From Planctomycetota bacterium (lineage in GTDB: Bacteria > Planctomycetota > Planctomycetia > Pirellulales > Thermoguttaceae), in assembly GCA_015661985.1 (NCBI GenBank), contig DQVB01000188.1, forward strand, positions 1 to 10,270: 10,270 nucleotides of DNA, written 5' to 3'. The position numbers and the translations under genes are program-made. Positions 1 through 6,684 of this stretch are shown here, piece by piece; the first letter of the stretch is position 1; every line of letters starts with the position of its first letter. The notes beneath the pieces were generated by a model. It was given only the letters and a program-made list of their open reading frames with translations. It was not told where the DNA came from and did no database searches.

Positions 1-2520
1 GCGCACCCTGGCGTCCTCGGGGTGGGCGGCCAGCACCCGCCGCAAGACGGGCTCGCGCTGCTCGGCCGGCTCGTCACTGACCCAGTCCACCCAGAGCTCG
101 TGCAGCCCGTGATGGTGCGGGAAGCGCTCGGCGGCTTGTTCCAGGTGGGCCAGCGCCGCGGCCCGGCCACGGGTTTCGGCCAACAGCTGCGCCACGGCCT
201 GGTGGGCGTCCAGCGCCAGGGGCTGCAGCAGGAGCACCTGCTGCCAATGCTCCAGCGCTTCGGTGAGGCGCCCGGCCAGCGTGGCCATGCGCGCCGCCGT
301 CCTGCGCCACGCGCCGGCCGGGACTTTCTCCTTGGCTCGCTCCAACAGCTGTTGGGCCCGAGGCAGATGTTCGGCGCTGCATGACGGGTAGGCGTCGGCG
401 GCAAAGAGCATCAACTCTCCATCGTCGGGACGCCGCCGCAAGGCTTGATCCAGAACGCTCAGGGCGTCCTGCATCCGGTCCAACTGCATGTAGGCTGAAA
501 AGAGCGTCCGCGCCGGCAGGCTCGACCGGGCCCCGAACCGCTCGAACCGGTCGCGCAGGAACCGTAACGCCCGCTCCGTTTGCTTCACCGAAAGCGAAGC
601 CATGAAATAGGCGTGGGCGAACTGCTCCTCCTTGTCGCCCAAGCAGGCGGCGAAGCGATACAGGGGTACCGCGTCGTCGAAGCGCCGCTGGTCCCAATAG
701 ATGTTGGCCAGGATGTAGTAGTTGGCCGCTTCGCTCGGCCAGCGGCGGATGGCCCGCCGCAACAGCCAAATGGCGTCATCGTGGCGGCGGGCGTCGCAGC
801 GGAGTTCCTGGGCGTACTGTTGCCAGACGACCGGATGCGGCTGCTTCACTTCACTGAGCTTCTTATACGCCGCCAGCCGATCCTCGCGGCGGGCCAAGTC
901 GCGGAGACAGGCCAGACGGGCCAGCTGCAGCGTGGGGTCGTCCGGCGCCCATTGGAGTAGCTGCTTCACGGCCGCCAGTTGTTCCATGGTGTTTTCGTCG
1001 TAGAGGGCCAGCCGGCGGCGGGCTTCGTGCACCAGTCGGTGGTCCCCGGGACTGGCGCACATGGCTTCGTAGATCGCCTGGGCCTCCTGGCGGCGATGGC
1101 CCGTCAGGGCGTGGTCCAGGCCGTAGAGCTGATCCCACAGGGCGGCATCGGGCAGCTCCACCTCCTCCAACAGCGCGCGGCGATCCCGGGGGACCATGGC
1201 CATACCGCGCGGGCCGTGGCCCCGGTAGCGCTCCAACAGTTTGTCGGCCAGGGCTTCTCGGGAGTGCCGCTCATAGGGGTCACGTACCACCAGGGTGCCG
1301 CGGCAGCCGTCGTAGCCGATCACCGCCTGCAGATGCGCCCCGCCAGGGTCCACGGTGGTCAGCGTGAAGGGGATTCCACGATCGATCAGTGCCCGGGCGG
1401 ACGGCTCGGTCACGGTGAATTCGCGAGTGAACCAGCCGTGGTCTTCGGCCCACTTCCGTTCGCTGTACGCGCTGGTGCCGTTGTAGCAGATCTCTTCTGC
1501 CACCTGGAGATGGTCCGCCGGCATGGACCAGTAGCGGCTGATGGCAGCCAGCGTGGCCGGCGCGCAGGTGAGATGGTGCTGGCGCACAAAGCCCACGGCC
1601 AAGGTCTTCACCGGCGCCGAACGGCGTTGGGGGTCCCGCAGACGCTCGACCAGCGTCTTGGTGAACTCTTCATCACATGCCTCGGCCTGGCGAACGGCCG
1701 TTTCAAAATCTCCCAGCCGGTAAGCCACCTCGGCGCGCTGTGCGGCCAGCCACTTGCGCATGCGTTTGTCGGCCAGGGGCATCAGTTCGGCACAACGCTC
1801 CAGCGAGACCCGGGCCGCTTCGTACTGCTCCAGCTCCAGCTGCAAACCGTACAACATGGCCGGCACGATGGCGGCTTCCAGGTGCTTGTCCGCCTCCAGC
1901 AGCAGTTGGATGGCCTCCTGGTCTTTGCCCACCAGCGTGAGCACGTGGGCGGCCACCTGCACGGCCGGACGGTACCAGGGTCGCATCTGGAGGGCCCGCC
2001 GGGCGGCGGCCTCCGCATCGTCGTATCGGTCTTCGGCCTCCAGCACCTGGACGCGGCAGACCTCCACCCACGGGCTATGGGGGGCCGCACGGCGGGCCTG
2101 CTCCAGCCACGCCTCGGCTTCCTCGAAGTCGCGCAGCTGCCCGGCCACCCCGCCACGTAAGGCCAACCACGCCCCGCGCAGCTCCGGCTCGGCCTCCTCC
2201 GGGAACTGCCCCGCCCTCTGTGCCCATTGCCAGGCCGGATACGGACCGCGCAGCTGCCACAAACAACTGGCGTAGTAATACTGCGCCTCCGCATCGTCCG
2301 GGGCGTCCCGCCACACTCGGCGCAGCAACCAGATGCCCAACGTCGGCGTGCCCAACTGGATAGCCATCCGACCGGCCAGCAACCGGGCACGCGTGCCCTG
2401 CCAGGACGTCAACTCGCCCCATCCTCTGGCCACCTCGTAGGCGTGCCGATACAGGCCGCGCTCCCACAGCTGCTGGACTTGCTCCAATTGCTCCGGCTTC
2501 GGCCCGCCACTTGGTTCCAC
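1..2520 (-). CDS. TPR - C39 peptidase-like - TPR protein, 3' end outside window
   Basis: The reading frame is open for 840 codons and runs off the left edge, so the C terminus is missing. Residues about 10-290 and 460-835 are helical TPR-type repeats, with repeated A/L/Y spacing such as YDDAEAAARRAL and FDDAVPLYRFA. Between them, about residues 305-445, lies a papain-like domain resembling Peptidase_C39_2: Gln314, Cys319 in TCAPATLAAI, His396 in AHLQAVIGYD and Asp414 in VRDPY, a plausible oxyanion Gln plus Cys-His-Asp triad. The Cys motif is CAPA where CGPA is usual. No signal peptide or membrane segment is visible, so a cytoplasmic location is inferred. GTG at 2520 is chosen because an in-frame TGA (2539-2541) lies seven codons upstream and GGGAG sits 7 nt before it. 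Substrate and role are unknown; it could process peptides or be a catalytically retired binding domain. It lies 235 nt downstream of the KAS III gene and may be a separate transcript. Confidence 0.85.
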   Translation of the reverse strand, partial: MEPSGGPKPEQLEQVQQLWERGLYRHAYEVARGWGELTSWQGTRARLLAGRMAIQLGTPTLGIWLLRRVWRDAPDDAEAQYYYASCLWQLRGPYPAWQWAQRAGQFPEEAEPELRGAWLALRGGVAGQLRDFEEAEAWLEQARRAAPHSPWVEVCRVQVLEAEDRYDDAEAAARRALQMRPWYRPAVQVAAHVLTLVGKDQEAIQLLLEADKHLEAAIVPAMLYGLQLELEQYEAARVSLERCAELMPLADKRMRKWLAAQRAEVAYRLGDFETAVRQAEACDEEFTKTLVERLRDPQRRSAPVKTLAVGFVRQHHLTCAPATLAAISRYWSMPADHLQVAEEICYNGTSAYSERKWAEDHGWFTREFTVTEPSARALIDRGIPFTLTTVDPGGAHLQAVIGYDGCRGTLVVRDPYERHSREALADKLLERYRGHGPRGMAMVPRDRRALLEEVELPDAALWDQLYGLDHALTGHRRQEAQAIYEAMCASPGDHRLVHEARRRLALYDENTMEQLAAVKQLLQWAPDDPTLQLARLACLRDLARREDRLAAYKKLSEVKQPHPVVWQQYAQELRCDARRHDDAIWLLRRAIRRWPSEAANYYILANIYWDQRRFDDAVPLYRFAACLGDKEEQFAHAYFMASLSVKQTERALRFLRDRFERFGARSSLPARTLFSAYMQLDRMQDALSVLDQALRRRPDDGELMLFAADAYPSCSAEHLPRAQQLLERAKEKVPAGAWRRTAARMATLAGRLTEALEHWQQVLLLQPLALDAHQAVAQLLAETRGRAAALAHLEQAAERFPHHHGLHELWVDWVSDEPAEQREPVLRRVLAAHPEDARVR

Positions 2521-2755
2521 TTCGCTGCTCCCACTAGTTCACATCGCAGACCGGCCAACCGCCCCCATCGAGCATATTGCCGAGGGGCCCGGACGGACTA
2601 GCCCCTGACCAGCGGCGATCAGCACAGCCACAATGGTATCACACGCCCCACCGAACCGAAAGGTTGTCGGCAGCTCACGGAAGGACGGCTGAAAACGTGG
2701 CAGGCCGGCGCGAGCACCCAGCACACAAGGTGAAGCCGTCAGGCGCGCAAACCCA
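2521..2755 (-). other. Intergenic leader of the TPR-C39 gene, with a stem-loop
   Basis: These 235 nt separate the TAG of the KAS III gene from the GTG of the TPR gene. I see no convincing intrinsic terminator: there is no hairpin followed by a T-run on the minus strand. One inverted repeat, GGGGC (2584-2588) and GCCCC (2601-2605) around a 12-nt loop, could fold in the leader RNA. A weak -10-like TACCAT lies near 2634-2639, without a clear -35 box. Whether the downstream gene has its own promoter is not settled by the sequence. Confidence 0.35.
2528..2532 (-). promoter_or_regulatory. Ribosome binding site deciding a GTG start
   Basis: GGGAG on the minus strand is followed by a 7-nt spacer and GTG at 2520-2518. 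The TGA at 2541-2539 blocks any earlier start in this frame, and no ATG lies in the first codons, so this site fixes the start of the TPR-C39 protein. Confidence 0.6.
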
Positions 2756-4072
2756 CTACCACTCGACGGCGACCGCGGCCGTGGTCACCCCAGCTCCCAC
2801 GGAGCAGAGGATCAGTTTGTCGCCGCGCTTCAGCTGGCTTTCCACCTCCACCAGCGCCAAGGGAATACTGGCACTTGAGGTATTGCCCACGCGATCCAGG
2901 TTGAGATAGAACCGGTCGAAGGGAACACCACACCGCTTGGCAGCGGCCTTGAGAATGCGGGCGTTAGCCTGGTGAGGGATGACCCAACGGGTTTGTTCGG
3001 CGCTCCAGCCGGTTCGGGTCAGCGCATCGGAGACCAACGCCGCGAAGCTCTCCGCGGCGAAACGGAACAGGGATTGGCCGTTGAGCCGGATCCACGGGTC
3101 GCGCCCGCTTTGCCCGTTGGAAACGAAGTATCCCGGCTCGTCGCGGCGAGCCATGTCGATCCCCCGCGGGTCCGAGCCCAGAATGACCTGGCAAATGCGA
3201 TGCCCGTGCTCGCCGGCCCCCACGACGGCGGCCCCAGCCCCGTCGCCGAAAAGGAAGCAGGTGATCTGATCCGAGCGGTCCAACAACCGGGACTGCACGT
3301 CCACGCCCACGGTGAGCACCGTGCGGGCCATGCCAGCCAAGACCATGCTGCGCCCTACGGCGATGGCGTACAGCCAACCGGAACAGGCCGCGTTGAGATC
3401 AAAGGCGGGGACGTTCTTCAGGCCGAGTCGCTCCTGCAGGATGCAGGCGGTGGAGGGCATGGCCACATCGGGGGTCGTGGTGGCCAGGATCAAGGCGTCG
3501 ATGTCGTCGCAAGCCAGGCCCGCCTTGGCCAACGCCTGCAGCGAAGCCTGATAGGCCATATCCGACGGTCTCTCGTGCTCCTCGGCCCACCGCCGCTGGC
3601 GCACGCCAGTGACTTGGAAGACATAGTCGGCCGACAGGTTCGGGAAGGCGGCCACCAGTTGCGATGTGGTGACAACGCGCGACGGCAGGTAGCCGCCCAC
3701 GCCGAGGATCACCGTCCGTCCGGCCTCGCTCGCCCCGCGTTGGCTTTCGGCCGGGGCCGGCATGGGCATGGTTCGGGCCGTTTCGGCCGCCGGCGGAATC
3801 CACTGGCCCATGCGCTGGTCGCTCGTTTCGATCTCCATCACCGGCTGATCGTACGAAACCGTATCCCCAGCGGCGCACAGCATGCGCACCACCCGCCCGT
3901 CGCAGGGCGCCTCGAAGTCAAAGACCGACTTGGCGCTATCGATCTGTCCCAACGGTTGGCCACGGGTGAAGCTGTCCCCCTCCGAGACATACCATTCCAC
4001 CACGGTCGCTTCACTCTCGGCGGCCCCCTGGGCAGGCAGGTACAGCGGAATCTTCAAACGATCTCTTTCCAT
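2756..4072 (-). CDS. Lipoyl domain - FabH-type 3-oxoacyl-ACP synthase III fusion
   Basis: The 438-residue protein has two domains. Residues 5-83 form a lipoyl domain with Lys48 in QIDSAKSVFDF at the hairpin where E2 proteins carry lipoyl-lysine; the AMKM motif of biotin domains is absent. A Pro/Ala-rich linker (about 92-118) resembles an E2 swinging arm. Residues 119-438 are a full-length KAS III, normally about 320 residues, with Cys230 (NAACSGW), His367 (PHQANARI) and Asn397 (GNTSSASIP), the family's acyl-transfer and decarboxylative condensation triad. Hand alignment to E. coli FabH keeps Arg372 and Arg337 (R249 and K214, ACP side), but the CoA-adenine contacts W32, R36 and R151 become Tyr150, Val154 and Gln269, and gate F87 becomes Met205. 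The gene starts 3 nt after the E1 stop, so it is co-transcribed. I infer that it condenses an acyl group from E1 with malonyl-ACP. No catalytic E2 domain is present. The domain calls are secure; the CoA-free mechanism is inference. Confidence 0.93.
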   Translation of the reverse strand: MERDRLKIPLYLPAQGAAESEATVVEWYVSEGDSFTRGQPLGQIDSAKSVFDFEAPCDGRVVRMLCAAGDTVSYDQPVMEIETSDQRMGQWIPPAAETARTMPMPAPAESQRGASEAGRTVILGVGGYLPSRVVTTSQLVAAFPNLSADYVFQVTGVRQRRWAEEHERPSDMAYQASLQALAKAGLACDDIDALILATTTPDVAMPSTACILQERLGLKNVPAFDLNAACSGWLYAIAVGRSMVLAGMARTVLTVGVDVQSRLLDRSDQITCFLFGDGAGAAVVGAGEHGHRICQVILGSDPRGIDMARRDEPGYFVSNGQSGRDPWIRLNGQSLFRFAAESFAALVSDALTRTGWSAEQTRWVIPHQANARILKAAAKRCGVPFDRFYLNLDRVGNTSSASIPLALVEVESQLKRGDKLILCSVGAGVTTAAVAVEW

Positions 4073-4075
4073 GGC

Positions 4076-6190
4076 CTACTCGGCGAACAACTCCTCCACC
4101 CCTGCCAGGATCCTCTCCGTGCCGGGCCGGTAGTCCCGTTCCAACTGGGGAGCGAAGGGGATTGGGATGTCCGGCGCGGCGATCAGCTTCGGTGGGACCT
4201 TCAGGCAAGGACGGCCGTGACGGGCCACCAGCGAAATGATGCGGTCGCCCAGCCCCTGGGTCTCGCCACTCTCTTGCACCACCAAGAGCCGTCCCGTCTT
4301 CTCAACCGACTGGATGATAGGACCCAGCTCGAGGGGCTGCAACACAAAGGGATTCCACACGTCCAAAGCGCGCTGGCAGTGCGCCGCCGCATCCAGCGCT
4401 GCAAAGACCATCGCCCCACAGGCCACCACCGTCACCTCGCCGCCGTCCGTGTACCGCCGCGCACGCCATACCGAACTCAGGTCTCCGTCGAAATCGATGT
4501 CACCCGCCCGACTCCAGTAGAGCAGTTTGTGCTCGAACACCAGGCACGGGTTGGGATCATAAAAGGCGGCCAAAACGGCTTCGTAACACTCCTGGGCCGT
4601 GGCCGGATAGAGGAGTTTCAGCCCGGGGAAGCGCGACCAAAGTCCCTCATACTCGCCCGAGTGGAAAGCTCCCATGGTCAGCCCCCCGCCGCAGGGCAGC
4701 CGTACCACGAGCGGCACCGGTTGCCCGGAACGGAAGAACCACGTTCCCACGTTCAGCCCCAATTGGGTTGTGGCTTCCGTGGAGAAGTCCGCAAACTGGT
4801 ACTCCACAATCGGCCTCGCCCCCACCTGGGCAGCACCCAAGGCAAACCCCGTCACACCCGACTCGCACAGGGGCATGTCCAACACCCGCTCGCGCCCGAA
4901 TCTCCCGAACAGCCCCTTGCATGTCTTGAAGGCCGAACCGTAACGGCCCACGTCCAGACCAACCAGGAAGGCACGGGGATGGGAAGCGAGAATGCGGTCC
5001 AGCGCCAGATTGATCGCCCGGCCGTTCTTCACCCCCCGGGCCCGGAAGGGCTCTACGCGGGGCGGGTGCGAGGGGGCCCAGGCCGTCCACAACCCGCGGG
5101 CGGGTGTGCGCCGTACAGCCAACGCCTTCCGCGTGGCGTGGTCCACCTCCTGATCCACAGCCCGTTCCAACGCGGTCACCTCCGCTTCGCCCAAACCGCA
5201 GATCTGCTTCAAACGGGCGCGGGTGGCCGGCAGCGGATCGCGCCGCCAGTTCTCCTCCTTCTCCGCCGCACTGACATACTCCGCCTTGTCGTAGACCGCA
5301 TGCCCATGCAAGCGCAGGGTCACACATTCCAACAGGAAAGGGGATGGATCTTTCAGGATCCGGTCCAGAATATCCCAGACGTTCCTGTAGACTTGCCAAA
5401 CATCCGTGCCGTCGATCGTCCGGCCCAGGATGCCATAGCCGCCAGCCCGGTCCGAAAGCCGTTCGCAATTGTACTGATAGCACGTGGGCGTGGAAAAACT
5501 ATAGCCGTTGTTCTGCACCAGAAACAACACAGGCACATGAAGTACCGAAGCCAGATTCAATGCCTCGTGGAATTCACCTGTGCTCGTGCCCCCGTCACCG
5601 ATCACCGCCAGACCGCAGACCTTCTCGCCCCCCTGCCTCGCCGCCCAGGTGCCGCCGACCACCGGGCTCAACATCTTCCCCAAATGACTGATCATCGGCA
5701 GCCGCCGCCCCGCCGCATCGCCGTGATGCACGTTCCCCTCCCGTCCGTGCGTGGGGCTGTCCGCATTGGCCATGTATTGGCAGAACAATCGATACGGCGA
5801 AGAGCCCAACAACAAATGTGCAGCGAGATCCCGATGCAACAGCGAAACCACATCCCGCCTCGGACGAAACGGCAACGCCATGCCCACCGCCGTGGCCTCA
5901 TTGCCGATACCCATGGCCACCGTGCCCTTCACATACCCCTTTTGGTAGAGCTCGAAAAGACGTTCCTCCACGCGTCGGGAAAGATACATCGCCCGGTAAG
6001 CAATGGGATAGAATACCTCTTCGGGTAACCGAGCCGGATAGCGCAATTCCTCCGGCGCCAGGTTGTCGGCCAACCAGCCCAGGAGCGAAGTGGCCTCAGG
6101 CACCGACACCACCTCGTGCCGGTCACTGCCGGGCTGAGCCTCTGCCATCCGTGCCGCTCCGCCGAACACGTTGTCTTTCGGTACCGCCAT
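4076..6190 (-). CDS. 2-oxo acid dehydrogenase E1, alpha and beta subunits fused
   Basis: This 704-residue cytoplasmic, thiamine-diphosphate-dependent protein should decarboxylate a 2-oxo acid and reductively acylate a lipoyl-lysine. Residues about 55-370 match E1 alpha: GIGNEATAVG (94-103), the ThDP/Mg motif starting GDG at 198-200 and ending NN at 227-228, and RLHGHAVYDKAEY (293-305) like the alpha active-site loop. Residues about 385-704 match E1 beta: Glu443 in LCESGVTGFALGAA (the cofactor-activating Glu), Asp468/Phe469 in YQFADFS, His510 in GAFHSGEYEG, and IPIPFAP near the end. The length fits the fused E1 forms known in Chlamydiae and Bacteroidetes. The sequence does not decide between branched-chain oxo acids and pyruvate. 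No E2 or E3 gene is in the window; the only lipoyl domain is on the next gene, which starts after TAG-GCC in the same frame. ATG at 6190 is used with a weak upstream GAGA. Confidence 0.93.
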   Translation of the reverse strand: MAVPKDNVFGGAARMAEAQPGSDRHEVVSVPEATSLLGWLADNLAPEELRYPARLPEEVFYPIAYRAMYLSRRVEERLFELYQKGYVKGTVAMGIGNEATAVGMALPFRPRRDVVSLLHRDLAAHLLLGSSPYRLFCQYMANADSPTHGREGNVHHGDAAGRRLPMISHLGKMLSPVVGGTWAARQGGEKVCGLAVIGDGGTSTGEFHEALNLASVLHVPVLFLVQNNGYSFSTPTCYQYNCERLSDRAGGYGILGRTIDGTDVWQVYRNVWDILDRILKDPSPFLLECVTLRLHGHAVYDKAEYVSAAEKEENWRRDPLPATRARLKQICGLGEAEVTALERAVDQEVDHATRKALAVRRTPARGLWTAWAPSHPPRVEPFRARGVKNGRAINLALDRILASHPRAFLVGLDVGRYGSAFKTCKGLFGRFGRERVLDMPLCESGVTGFALGAAQVGARPIVEYQFADFSTEATTQLGLNVGTWFFRSGQPVPLVVRLPCGGGLTMGAFHSGEYEGLWSRFPGLKLLYPATAQECYEAVLAAFYDPNPCLVFEHKLLYWSRAGDIDFDGDLSSVWRARRYTDGGEVTVVACGAMVFAALDAAAHCQRALDVWNPFVLQPLELGPIIQSVEKTGRLLVVQESGETQGLGDRIISLVARHGRPCLKVPPKLIAAPDIPIPFAPQLERDYRPGTERILAGVEELFAE

Positions 6191-6212
6191 GCACGTTTCT
6201 CTTGAGTCTCAC

Positions 6213-6240
6213 CCGTTCGAGACACAGTCGGACCGAACGG
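6213..6240 (-). promoter_or_regulatory. Inverted repeats in the E1 leader, possible operator or RNA switch
   Basis: A perfect 7-bp inverted repeat, CCGTTCG (6213-6219) and CGAACGG (6234-6240), flanks a 14-nt spacer 23 nt upstream of the E1 ATG. A second pair, GTCTC (6206-6210) and GAGAC (6219-6223), overlaps it by one base and interleaves with it, so in RNA the two stems would compete. It could be an operator over the transcription start or alternative leader hairpins; nothing in the sequence chooses between them. Confidence 0.35.
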
Positions 6241-6242
6241 AT

Positions 6243-6248
6243 ATGATA
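6243..6248 (-). promoter_or_regulatory. Possible -10 box for the E1/KAS III operon
   Basis: TATCAT on the minus strand matches the sigma70 -10 consensus at five of six positions and lies about 52 nt before the E1 ATG. No acceptable -35 hexamer is seen 16-18 nt upstream, so the call is weak. Confidence 0.22.
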
Positions 6249-6567
6249 GACAAACCACCTTGCCCCCACCACCTCACACCCGCCGCAAGCGGACCGCACC
6301 CGATCGTGCCCCGAGCGATCCGAAAGCCCAACCAATCCTCGCCAAACAGCCCAGTCTCCCCAGCCCCCAATGTGAGCACAAAAAAGCCCACCCAGCTAAC
6401 TTGGCACGATCCCCCGGACCAGCAAAGCTATCCTTACCAGAAAACTGTGAACCTGCCCAGCCCAAAGAGCGACGAAATGTCCTCGCGCCGCCGTAGGCCG
6501 TCATGTGTGGCGTGGGGCATCAGGAAGGTGTAGGCCCTGAAGAAAAGCCCGATAGCGCGGGGGAGCG

Positions 6568-6582
6568 GGGCGCCTCGCGCCC
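6568..6582. repeat. GC-rich perfect hairpin GGGCGC-CTC-GCGCCC
   Basis: Six G/C base pairs enclose a 3-nt loop about 100 nt downstream of the kinase stop codon. It has no adjacent T-run on either strand, so it is not an intrinsic terminator by itself, but it could stabilise an mRNA 3' end. Confidence 0.4.
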
Positions 6583-6594
6583 AAGGGAAGCTAC

Positions 6595-6611
6595 AAAAAA
6601 GGAGAATCTCC
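6595..6611 (-). terminator. Weak candidate terminator after the histidine kinase
   Basis: On the minus strand GGAG-ATT-CTCC is followed directly by TTTTTT, about 75 nt past the kinase TAA. The stem is only 4 bp, short for an efficient intrinsic terminator, but the position and T-run fit that role. Confidence 0.3.
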
Positions 6612-6684
6612 AAGAAAAGCCCTCACCCCACGGCGTATGGCGCGGCTTCCCCGGACGGACCATACAGAGGTCAACATGCAGAGG

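Larger units (their letters stand above)
6191..6684. other. Intergenic region between kinase and E1 genes
   Basis: These 494 nt hold no credible gene: the short open frames here lack homology-like patterns and ribosome binding sites. Visible structure includes a GC-rich hairpin at 6568-6582, a hairpin followed by T6 on the minus strand at 6595-6611, and three copies of AAAAGCCC (6382-6389, 6543-6550, 6615-6622). The last two copies extend to the 11-mer AAGAAAAGCCC (6540-6550 and 6612-6622). The end near 6191-6250 holds the E1 leader. The region probably serves as the kinase 3' end plus the E1 promoter. A small RNA cannot be excluded by eye. Confidence 0.5.

Noticed and set aside
979..2160. 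A 393-codon plus-strand open frame
   Set aside because: It is antisense to the TPR-C39 gene, whose frame is continuous and has repeat structure and catalytic motifs. The antisense product shows none.
2539..2724. A 61-codon minus-strand frame between the KAS III and TPR genes
   Set aside because: No recognisable domain or ribosome binding site; composition resembles intergenic chance translation.
3818..4072. Biotin carboxyl carrier domain at the N terminus of the KAS III protein
   Set aside because: The lysine is in DSAKS, not AMKM, and the flanking pattern matches lipoyl domains next to an E1 gene. Biotinylation is therefore unlikely.
2972..6028. A 1018-codon open frame on the plus strand, antisense to both the E1 and KAS III genes
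   Set aside because: The two minus-strand genes share one phase, so their GC-biased codons leave the same antisense frame free of stops across both. Its product is His/Arg/Gln/Pro-rich with no domain, while the opposite strand encodes complete active sites.
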